Made by a program: the position numbers and the translations under genes | The notes under the pieces: model-generated | Database searches by the model: none | Told to the model about the DNA's origin: nothing | The model's input: only the letters and a program-made list of their open reading frames with translations | In this document: in pieces, positions 57,105 through 64,000 of the stretch | Position numbering within the stretch: the first letter of the stretch is position 1 | Layout of the letters: each line of letters starts with the position of its first letter | From: Microvirga antarctica | GTDB taxonomy: Bacteria > Pseudomonadota > Alphaproteobacteria > Rhizobiales > Beijerinckiaceae | Direction: 5' to 3' | NCBI RefSeq assembly: GCF_017921815.1 | Contig: NZ_JAGEMM010000009.1 | Span: 55,952-119,951 of the forward strand | DNA length: 64,000 nucleotides

Positions 57105-58538
57105 ATGCCGACTTCTCCGGAAATCCTATCGTTCATGGTCGCTGGCGAATGGCGCAGCGCCGGCAGAGAACTCGAGCCTGTGTTCAACCCGGCGACGGGG
57201 GATACAATCGCGATGCTGCCCCACGCAACGATCAAGGATCTCGACGACGCCCTAGACGGTGCGGAGCAAGGGTTCGAGGTCTGGCGAAAGGTATCGGCCT
57301 TCGATAGGTCCAAGGTGTTGCGGGGCGCCGCGGATATTCTGCGCAGAGGCGTTTCCGAGATCGCGGCGCGAATGACGCTGGAGCAGGGCAAGCCACTCGC
57401 CGAGGCCCGCGTCGAAACGATTGTCGCCGCTGACACATTCGACTGGTTTGCGGAAGAAGGTCGCCGAGCCTACGGCCGCGTCATCCCGGCGCGTTACCCC
57501 GGTCAGCGGCAGATCACAATCCGCCAGCCCGTCGGTCCGGTGGCTGCCTTCGCGCCTTGGAATTTTCCCGCCATGGGCCCTGCCCGCAAAATTGCCGCGG
57601 CGCTCGCCGCCGGATGCTCCTGCATCATCAAACCATCTGAAGAAGTGCCGATGACGGCAATCGCTATCGCTAAGGCCCTGGAGGAAGCGGGGCTTCCGAA
57701 GGGCGTCCTGTCGCTGGTTTTTGGCTCGCCTTCTCAAATTTCGACCCATCTGATTGCTTCGCCAATCATTAGAAAGATTACGTTCACCGGCTCGACAGCG
57801 GTCGGGAAGGAGCTTGCGGGCTTGGCGGCGCAGGGTGCGAAGCGCGCTACAATGGAGCTAGGAGGCCACGCTCCAGTTTTGGTTTTCGACGACGTTGACG
57901 TCGATCAAGTTGCCCAGATGGCAGCGATGGGAAAGTATCGCAATGCTGGCCAGGTGTGCATTTCACCAACGCGCTTCTACGTCATGGAACCCGTTCTAGA
58001 GAGATTCACACAAGCGTTCGCAAATGTTGCTAAGAAGCTTGCGGTCGGAAATGGACTGGACGAGTCGAAGCAGATGGGTCCTGTTGCTAATCCCCGGCGG
58101 CTACAGGCAATGGGCCAGTTGATCGGGGACGCGGTCAGCCATGGCGCGAAAGTCGAGGCGGGCGGCGATCGAATCGGTAACCAGGGAAATTTCTGGAGCC
58201 CGACCGTCCTCAGCAACGTCAATTCCGAGTCCAACATCATGAACCTGGAGCCCTTCGGGCCCGTCGCCGTGATCAACCCAATGAGTGGGTTGGACGACGC
58301 TATCGCGCAGGCCAACCGTCTGCCCTATGGACTTGCCGCTTATGCGTTTACGCGGTCCAACAGCAACATCATCGCTCTTGGCGAGGGCGTGGATGCGGGC
58401 ATGATCGGGATCAATACTCTGCTTGTTTCGAGCCCGGAAGTACCGTTCGGCGGCGTGAAAGAAAGCGGCTATGGCCACGAGGGTGGAATCGAGGGATTGG
58501 ACGCATTTCTTCACACGAAATCGATCAGTGAGATGTGA
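57105..58538 (+). CDS. NAD(P)-dependent aldehyde dehydrogenase (GabD-like)
   Basis: 477 aa. AFAPWNFPAMGPARKIAAAL near residues 145-164, FTGSTAVGKELAGLA, general-base Glu in TMELGGHAPVLVF and the catalytic Cys in NAGQVCISPTRFYV. Substrate class resembles succinate-semialdehyde/benzaldehyde dehydrogenases, but specificity is open. In this cluster it likely oxidises the aldehyde from the ThDP enzyme. 36 nt after the FAD oxidase. Confidence 0.92.
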   Translation: MPTSPEILSFMVAGEWRSAGRELEPVFNPATGDTIAMLPHATIKDLDDALDGAEQGFEVWRKVSAFDRSKVLRGAADILRRGVSEIAARMTLEQGKPLAEARVETIVAADTFDWFAEEGRRAYGRVIPARYPGQRQITIRQPVGPVAAFAPWNFPAMGPARKIAAALAAGCSCIIKPSEEVPMTAIAIAKALEEAGLPKGVLSLVFGSPSQISTHLIASPIIRKITFTGSTAVGKELAGLAAQGAKRATMELGGHAPVLVFDDVDVDQVAQMAAMGKYRNAGQVCISPTRFYVMEPVLERFTQAFANVAKKLAVGNGLDESKQMGPVANPRRLQAMGQLIGDAVSHGAKVEAGGDRIGNQGNFWSPTVLSNVNSESNIMNLEPFGPVAVINPMSGLDDAIAQANRLPYGLAAYAFTRSNSNIIALGEGVDAGMIGINTLLVSSPEVPFGGVKESGYGHEGGIEGLDAFLHTKSISEM

Positions 58539-58823
58539 ATTGCCGTCACCGCGTTGCGTCACTGGAGGTGGAGTCGCGCGGGGCTGGACCGTTTCGGCGG
58601 TTCCTTGAATGGCGGGAACGATCTGTTGTGTTTGTCTCGTCCCATCGCCTTCAGGCGAGCCGGTCTCGACGTCGCTCTGAAATGCTCTAATCCACCCTCG
58701 CCTCCAAAGCGCCCGTTCGTCCCCACATGCGTACCCAGCCGCACACGAGAGCGGTGAAAACTCGGTATCGGGTTGTGTTGTCAGCAGTCCATCATCCGCG
58801 TGATTGAAGCGATCTTTCGTAGA

Positions 58824-59984
58824 TCACAGGCGAACCATGCGAGGCGTGAACTCACTCATTGAACGCACACCCATTAACGCCTGAGCAATATCAAGTTCAT
58901 TGCGCAGTAAAGAGAGCGCGCGTTCGATCGCGGGCTGTCCGCCTGTTGCCGACGCGAACAAGGTCGGACGTCCAATTTGGACTGCATGTGCGCCCATAGC
59001 CAGTGCTTTGGCGATATCGGTCCCAGTGCGGAAGCCACTATCAATCAGAAGGGTAAGCCTGCCTCCCGATTCCGCGACGAATTCTGGCAGCATTTCGATC
59101 GACGACACCGCGCCGTCGAGTTGGCGTCCGCCGTGATTGCTGATCACGATTCCGTCGACGCCAGCCGAAATGGCGTGCCTGACCTGAGACGGATCAAGCA
59201 TGCCTTTGACGACCAGCGCGCGCGGCCAGAGATCGCGCAATGTCTTGATGTAGTCCCAGCTTATCGCGGGATCGAGTTGCTGCTGCAGGACAGCTGCAAT
59301 CGTTGGTGCCTCCTGCTGGCCGAATGCCTCGCTCACCAGCTCCATGCGCGGCGCACCGGCTTTCAGCATTTTCATGGCCCAGCCAGGATGGGCGGCAACA
59401 CTCGCCAACTTTGGCAACGTCCACACGAAAGGAACCGAGAATCCATTCCGGTTGTCCCGAAGGCGCGTGCCAGGAATGGGATTATCAACGGTGATTTCAA
59501 CGACATCGAAACCGAGATCATCCGCCCTGCGCAGGATGTTTTGGGTGATCGCACGGTCGCGAAAGGGATAGAGCTGAAACCATTTGGACCCGCTCCCCGC
59601 GCTGGCGACGTCTTCCATACGGGCAGATGCGGCCGTGCTCATAACGTATGGAATGCCTGCCTGACCTGCTGCGGCCGCGAGCAACAGCTCGGCCTTCGGC
59701 CATGTTATGGCGGCCAGTCCAGTGGGTCCGATGATTAACGGCATCGAATACGACTTGCCGAATAGATTGACCGATTGTGTCCTTGTCGATACGTCGATTG
59801 GTGCCGAGGGGACCAACCTTATCCTATCGAGCGCTGTTCGGTTCTCGAGAAGCGTTGCCTCGCTTCCCGAGCCTCCGTCAATAAAATCGAACACCATGCG
59901 GGGAAGCATTTTCCGTGCGAGCGCGCGAAACTCCGCAATTGAATTTGCTCTTTCGAAATTTCGCATCAAGCCCGCTTTCGACAT
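58824..59984 (-). CDS. FMN-dependent L-2-hydroxyacid dehydrogenase/oxidase
   Basis: 386 aa of the lactate/mandelate dehydrogenase/glycolate oxidase family. FMN and substrate motifs: MPLIIGPTGLAAITWPKAE, VEITVDNPIPGTRLRDNRN, Lys in LVVKGMLDPSQV, catalytic His in ISNHGGRQLDGA and Arg in DSGFRTGTDIAKAL. A short insert replaces the long membrane segment of some family members. Together with the FAD enzyme it would oxidise both enantiomers of one 2-hydroxyacid. Start ATG 59984; ATG 59966 is an alternative. Confidence 0.92.
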   Translation of the reverse strand: MSKAGLMRNFERANSIAEFRALARKMLPRMVFDFIDGGSGSEATLLENRTALDRIRLVPSAPIDVSTRTQSVNLFGKSYSMPLIIGPTGLAAITWPKAELLLAAAAGQAGIPYVMSTAASARMEDVASAGSGSKWFQLYPFRDRAITQNILRRADDLGFDVVEITVDNPIPGTRLRDNRNGFSVPFVWTLPKLASVAAHPGWAMKMLKAGAPRMELVSEAFGQQEAPTIAAVLQQQLDPAISWDYIKTLRDLWPRALVVKGMLDPSQVRHAISAGVDGIVISNHGGRQLDGAVSSIEMLPEFVAESGGRLTLLIDSGFRTGTDIAKALAMGAHAVQIGRPTLFASATGGQPAIERALSLLRNELDIAQALMGVRSMSEFTPRMVRL

Positions 59985-60063
59985 ACTGAAGCCCGAGGGG
60001 AAAACCCAATGGTTGGCTCGAAGTCAGTGTATCCAGCTGCTGGATACTGTCCGGCGTCGCAGC

Positions 60064-60366
60064 CTAAATCGGGTTCTCCAATGCCTCGACAAGGAACAGG
60101 TCTCCGTCGCAGAGGGCCGTGCGAATAGACCTTAAACGGGCATACTCCTCGGAATGATACCATTCGAGGGCTTTGTCATAAGAAGGAAACTCAATGACGA
60201 CGACCCTGCTTCTGGGCTCGCGTCCCTCAAGTGATTTGGTTCGCCCCCCGCGAACCAACATTTGGCCTCCGAACCGCTTGACTGACACCGGAGCGCCCGT
60301 CCGATATTCAGCGATAGCATCATGATCGGCCGCATCGACCTGTGCTAGAATGTAGGCTTTCGGCAT
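60064..60366 (-). CDS. DUF1330 family protein
   Basis: 100-aa dimeric alpha-beta-barrel-like protein. DUF1330 motifs KAYILAQVDAADHDAIAEYR and VVIEFPSYDKALEWYHSEEY are clear. Biochemical role is not established for most members. It lies upstream of the FMN dehydrogenase on the same strand (79 nt gap) and downstream of TetR site 3, so it heads that operon. Confidence 0.9.
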   Translation of the reverse strand: MPKAYILAQVDAADHDAIAEYRTGAPVSVKRFGGQMLVRGGRTKSLEGREPRSRVVVIEFPSYDKALEWYHSEEYARLRSIRTALCDGDLFLVEALENPI

Positions 60367-60440
60367 GCTTTCCCCCGACGCAGTCGTTCAAAATGGTGCC
60401 GTCATTCGCCGAGCACCAAACGCTGCTGTTGTCTCAATTT

Positions 60441-60455
60441 TGAACGCATGTTCGA
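60441..60455. promoter_or_regulatory. Candidate TetR operator, site 3
   Basis: TGAACGCATGTTCGA with clean GAAC-N4-GTTC dyad arms, 12 of 15 identical to site 1. It lies 75 nt upstream of the DUF1330 start. Confidence 0.6.
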
Positions 60456-60501
60456 TTTTAGATACCAACTTCACGATGTCAACGTCTTGGCGGCTCTGAA
60501 A

Positions 60502-61212
60502 CTATTTGACCAGTGAGAGCACCCGCGGCGCGCAGATCACCCCGATGTTCAGATCGGAGGTACCGCAAGCACCAAACAACGCAAATAGCAGCGGCGCGTA
60601 CATCTCTGTTGCCCGCGCCGCTCGGATGTTCCCAAGGTCTATCATCGCATCTCTGTCCCAGCCAAATTCGCCTAGCAATTCTTTGACTGTCTCTTTCGCT
60701 GCCGTCGCGTCCCCCGCCAGAAACACATTGTGGTGCCCCGGAACTCTTGCCGGATCAACCATCAGATTGACGTGCATCGTGTTCAGCGTTTTGACAACGA
60801 GCGTGGCGGGAAACGCCCGCTGGATCTGCTCGCCAAGACTATCGGTATTCGCAAAAGCGAGCTGCGGGGGTGACCCCTCGGTGTAGATTAGCGGTACCGC
60901 AAGGTCGATCAGAACCTTGCTTGCCAAGTTGTGCGCCCCAGCCAATTCGAGCACCATCAACGAGTTGTTTCCTGCGGTCGCATTCATCACGACGTCCCCC
61001 CAAGCAGCGGCTTCGTCAAACGACGCAAGCCGCACGTTTGGGTTCGCAGATTGCCACTCGGAATAGGGCGGTGCAGCTTTGGGGCCCGGCTCCGTGCGCG
61101 AGAGCGTCACGCTCACACTTCTTGTACCGATCGTAACGTCGTGACCGAGGTCCACCAACCGTGCGGCGATAGCGCGGCCAACCCTGCCAGTTCCGAGGAC
61201 TGCAATTCTCAT
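60502..61212 (-). CDS. NADP-binding oxidoreductase, F420-dependent NADP reductase-like
   Basis: 236 aa. Rossmann motif MRIAVLGTGRVGRAIAARLV at the N-terminus, then TIGTRSVSV after the second strand, and VVKTLNTMHVNLMVDP and GDATAAKETVKELLGEFGW near 145-190, the NpdG-like pattern. ATG 61212 begins the Rossmann strand; a longer frame reads into AT-rich DNA. Single gene, not obviously part of the catabolic cluster although adjacent. Confidence 0.85.
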   Translation of the reverse strand: MRIAVLGTGRVGRAIAARLVDLGHDVTIGTRSVSVTLSRTEPGPKAAPPYSEWQSANPNVRLASFDEAAAWGDVVMNATAGNNSLMVLELAGAHNLASKVLIDLAVPLIYTEGSPPQLAFANTDSLGEQIQRAFPATLVVKTLNTMHVNLMVDPARVPGHHNVFLAGDATAAKETVKELLGEFGWDRDAMIDLGNIRAARATEMYAPLLFALFGACGTSDLNIGVICAPRVLSLVK

Positions 61213-61344
61213 TGTAGCATCCAATTTAATACGCAGGTCCGATTGCATCGCAACTGACATATTCTGATAGAATTTAGAAATGATAATGTAAGTCCATGAT
61301 ACTGTCTTCTTTATTGTCTGAACCACCAGAGGCTCAAAAGACCG

Positions 61345-62318
61345 GTAGCTTTGGCTCAAAATGTGCGCTTCAACCTCATCATGTGGCCGGTCGGCAAGTC
61401 GTTCTGCTAACAAAGTCGGGTGGCATGGTCAGCGTGGTTTTCGCCGACCTTAACCCGAGAGCTGCTTTGCCCGCGCTGCGCGAGACGGTCCGAGCCTGGA
61501 AACCGGACTTCATCGTGCGGGAGTCGGCGGAGTTCACCGCCGCTGTTCTGGCTGCGGAAAATAACATTCCCATTGCCAGCGTCGTCACCACCAATGCCCA
61601 CACAGAGGCCCTCGCCCTCGCGAGAGCAGTGGCTGCCGTCGACGTTTGCGTCAGGAGGCTGGACTTGACCCGGATAATGGGAAGGCTCTGCGCACGACGC
61701 CGACTTTCACGGCGTTTCCTGGGTCGTTGGATGGTGATGCGATACCGGTGAGCGCCCTTGCGCCGCTCCGTGTACGGACTCCAAAGGAGAAACTGGATCC
61801 TGCCAGTCCGGTTCGGCATGGGCGCTCGACGATGGACGTCCGCTGGTGTTCATCACCTTCGGCACGTTGGCGGCCGGGTCGCCAAAGAACCATGAACTGT
61901 TTCGCAACACGCTCGACGCCGTCGCCGCCTTGCCGGTCCTGGCACTGTTCTCGACCGGGACCGAGATCGATCGTGCCCTGCTTGGCGTCATCCCCGAGAA
62001 CGTAACCGTTGAGTCCTGGGTCCATCAGAGCGAGGTCTTTCCACGAGCGGCGGCTCTCGTCTGTCACGGCGGTACGGGCACGGTCCTCGCCGGGCTGGCC
62101 AATGGATTGCCGATGGTACTCACGCCCCTGAACGCCGATCAGCCCGAAGACGCGCGCAGAGTGCAAGCAACCGGGGCGGGTATCGCGCTGCTCGGACGAC
62201 GAAGTTCGTCGATGCCGCTCTGGTGGCGGCAGCTCCCGTTGCCGTGGCGAAAGTGACAGGCTTTCTGCCAGCCTTAGTTGAAGCCCTTGAGGCTGTGTCA
62301 ATGGCGGTCGCTTATTAG
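61345..62318 (+). pseudogene. Decayed GT1 (UGT/MGT-like) glycosyltransferase
   Basis: Recognisable GT1 pieces occur in different frames: WKPDFIVRESAEFTAAVLAA, then LDPDNGKALRTTPTFTAFPG, then VFITFGTLAAGSPKNHELFR with the donor-site SWVHQSEVFPRAAALVCHGG and GTVLAGLANGLPMVLTPLNA, and a tail TGFLPALVEALEAVSM ending at TAG 62318. At least three frameshifts and a missing N-terminus make a functional product unlikely. The start is approximate. Confidence 0.8.
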
Positions 62319-62672
62319 CAGGCTCGGTCAACATGGCTACACTGCGTATGGAGATGAAGCGCTGTTAATCACGCACATGCATGTCATAGTGCTACAGTGT
62401 CGATGTAGTGATCATCTTTATCGATCTTGGCCTGCCATTTCAGCATGAACCATTGGCGATACGGAGTGTTTCGAAACCCAAATCGCGCTTGCGGCTCGGT
62501 TGCCGCTTTTGTGAGCGTCAATGACCACAGTGCGTCACCCAGTTTACGCTCCATTCTGGCCCGTTCATTGGTTCATGCGGCTCCGGAGCCAGTCGCATCT
62601 CGCTCCCGCGGCCTGCGAGACGCAAGTCGATCGATCTTTTAAAGAGATGGCAGGCGCGAAGGGCGTCGGAAT
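62319..62672. other. Gene-free stretch before the GT4 gene
   Basis: About 350 nt between the pseudogene and the convergent GT4 gene. No frame here looks coding, no clear hairpin terminator or repeat was seen. Slightly lower GC than the core region. Confidence 0.5.
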
Positions 62673-64000
62673 CTAGCCTCCGGCATCGGAACCAACAGAC
62701 TTCCGGCGAATGGCCGCGCGCCCCCTCCCCAACAGGCGCACCAATATTGGCTTTCGAAGGCGCTCGATCTCGCGCATATATACCGAATTTAAACGGCCGA
62801 TCTCTGCGTTAAGATTTTCTACGTGTCCATTCATTTCGTCGATAGTCTCTATATGTTTCTTTTTTACTTTCGAAAGTTCTTCGTTCAGCCCTTCTGTTGC
62901 TTTGGTGTAATAGCTATTGATCTCTCCCATTCGAGCGTCGAATTGCGCCTGCATTCGGTCAATCTCAATCTGCATTCCATCTCTTGTGTGTTCCAACTCG
63001 GCGACTTGAATCTCATGAGGCGTCAGATCTGCGTTCGCTTTCCCTCGATCAAGGCGATCCGCCAATAGCTTTGGAAAATTAAATGCTCGCTGAGACAAAT
63101 TGCCCTTCATAACAAGCGCGTTGATCTGCTCAAATGTTTCCTTGCTCGCTATCTGCCAATTAAAGGTGGACATGAAAAGATCTTTGGCCTTGCGCGACTG
63201 AGCTTGGAGCAACGGGCGATCGGCAACGTAACGATTGATCTCATGTGCAAGTGCTGTTTTATCGCTGAAGTTAACCACCGACCCGAGCTCGTTTGCCACC
63301 ACCAACGATTTCACGAACTCGATCTCATTGGTGATGATCGGCATGCCCGCCGCCATATATTGCGATAACTTGTTTGGCGAGGCGAAGCGATAGTTGAGAT
63401 GCTGCGGTTCGTAAGGGATGAGGCCGACATCGGATTCACGCGCGGCTGCGACGAGTTCGGTCTCCGCGACCGCATCAGGAAAGAAGACAGAATGATCGAG
63501 CAGACCGCTTCTCCTGGCTTGGTCAATCAACGTCATCTTGAATCGGCTGTCAGGACCACGCAGCCACAGTTTCGCGCGCGGGTCGACGGAATCCCACGCG
63601 TCAATGAGTTTCTCGATACCTCGGAATGGCGAGAAATTCCCCTGATAAAGGAAACGGACGTCGGACCGCTCGGCGTTTCTGGCGAGGGTGGCTTCCAGAT
63701 CGATATCCTTCTCAGACCCGAGCGATGTGCAATTGGGAATGTAGCCAAAAGTGCATTCATAGGCGCTCCCCATGGCGTGCGCCATCTGCGGCGACACCGC
63801 CACCCGTAGAGCAGTATGGGCAACGAGAGACTTCTCCAGGTTAGACCAAAAATCGATTTCCCAGTGACGCATATCCGGGTTCGAGTATGGCCAGTATTCA
63901 TGGGCGTCGTAGATGACCGGAACGCCGTATTCCTCCGCCAGGGCGATGGCTGCGGGTAGCGTGTCGAGATCGACCGCCACAACCACGTCGAACCCGCCGA
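62673..64000 (-). CDS. GT4-type glycosyltransferase with C-terminal coiled coil, 5' end cut by the window
   Basis: At least 442 codons, open at the right edge. GT-B fold with DVVVAVDLDTLPAAIALAEE, VIYDAHEYWPYSNPDMRHWE, FLYQGNFSPFRGIEKLIDAW and the nucleotide-sugar site ASPNKLSQYMAAGMPIITNE. From about codon 325 a long predicted coiled coil begins (ELEHTRDGMQIEIDRMQAQF; NGHVENLNAEIGRLN) and the end is basic (RLLGRGRAAIRRKS). Likely acts on a surface polysaccharide; the coiled coil may tether it to a complex or the membrane. N-terminal residues are missing. Confidence 0.87.
   Translation of the reverse strand, partial: GGFDVVVAVDLDTLPAAIALAEEYGVPVIYDAHEYWPYSNPDMRHWEIDFWSNLEKSLVAHTALRVAVSPQMAHAMGSAYECTFGYIPNCTSLGSEKDIDLEATLARNAERSDVRFLYQGNFSPFRGIEKLIDAWDSVDPRAKLWLRGPDSRFKMTLIDQARRSGLLDHSVFFPDAVAETELVAAARESDVGLIPYEPQHLNYRFASPNKLSQYMAAGMPIITNEIEFVKSLVVANELGSVVNFSDKTALAHEINRYVADRPLLQAQSRKAKDLFMSTFNWQIASKETFEQINALVMKGNLSQRAFNFPKLLADRLDRGKANADLTPHEIQVAELEHTRDGMQIEIDRMQAQFDARMGEINSYYTKATEGLNEELSKVKKKHIETIDEMNGHVENLNAEIGRLNSVYMREIERLRKPILVRLLGRGRAAIRRKSVGSDAGG

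Noticed and set aside
58539..58823. Possible insertion-sequence remnant between the aldehyde dehydrogenase and FMN dehydrogenase genes
   Set aside because: No terminal inverted repeats or transposase fragment could be identified.
62427..62642. 71-codon plus-strand frame in the last gene-free stretch
   Set aside because: No ribosome-binding site and no protein-like pattern.

Overview
The window is a GC-rich chromosomal segment from an alphaproteobacterium, most likely of the Hyphomicrobiales (Rhizobiales). The evidence is the housekeeping set (glnD, rsmI-yraN with gshB, hemW, rph-rdgB, hrcA, lepA), an LppC-type lipoprotein, an H1-like Lys/Ala protein, and two perfect promoters of the EcfG general-stress type (GGAAC-N16/17-CGTT), which are characteristic of Alphaproteobacteria. 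No genus can be assigned from the sequence alone. Both edges cut genes: glnD on the left and a glycosyltransferase on the right.

Positions 1-30000 are mostly core genome. They hold glnD, a sulfonate/taurine-type ABC importer with an OsmC protein, LppC, rsmI-yraN, a lipid kinase, gshB, hemW, a TetR regulator, a DUF2852 protein, rph-rdgB, hrcA, dps, lepA, an SDR, a MltB-like transglycosylase and a DUF1328 peptide. A leftward operon then encodes a soluble histidine kinase, a double-domain KaiC-like ATPase and a single-domain response regulator. A RecD-like helicase overlaps an EamA exporter, followed by the H1-like protein, a PRC-barrel protein, mepA, msrA and a small membrane protein. A tRNA-Ser(GGA) gene lies at 30036-30125.

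Positions 30400-44930 form a metal-resistance island next to that tRNA. Three diverged copies of one repeat (R1 about 30405-30830, partial R2 about 40729-40881, R3 about 44505-44930) divide it into a copper block (DUF411, two DUF305 proteins of which one is fused to two CusF domains, CopA ATPase, cupredoxin, multicopper oxidase, TolC, small lipoprotein, two Cys/His-rich secreted peptides) and an arsenic operon (arsR, LMW-type arsC, a glutaredoxin-type ArsC fused to a GNAT acetyltransferase, acr3, arsH).

Positions 45300-60400 hold a catabolic cluster. It contains a TetR regulator, a ThDP-dependent decarboxylase/lyase, an FAA-family hydrolase, two SDRs, a complete branched-chain-type ABC importer, a D-2-hydroxyacid dehydrogenase of the FAD type, an aldehyde dehydrogenase, an FMN-dependent L-2-hydroxyacid dehydrogenase and a DUF1330 protein. 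The enzyme set matches the logic of a mandelate-type route that accepts both enantiomers: 2-hydroxyacid to 2-oxoacid to aldehyde to acid. Near-identical 15-bp sites (TGAAC-N4-GTTmGA) lie at 46377, 55601 and 60441, upstream of all four enzyme/transport transcription units. This suggests one regulon controlled by the TetR protein. It is the best candidate here for an undescribed system, and its substrate is unknown.

Positions 60500-64000 carry an NADP-binding oxidoreductase of the F420-reductase-like type, a decayed GT1 glycosyltransferase, a gene-free stretch, and a GT4 glycosyltransferase with a C-terminal coiled coil that runs off the right edge.
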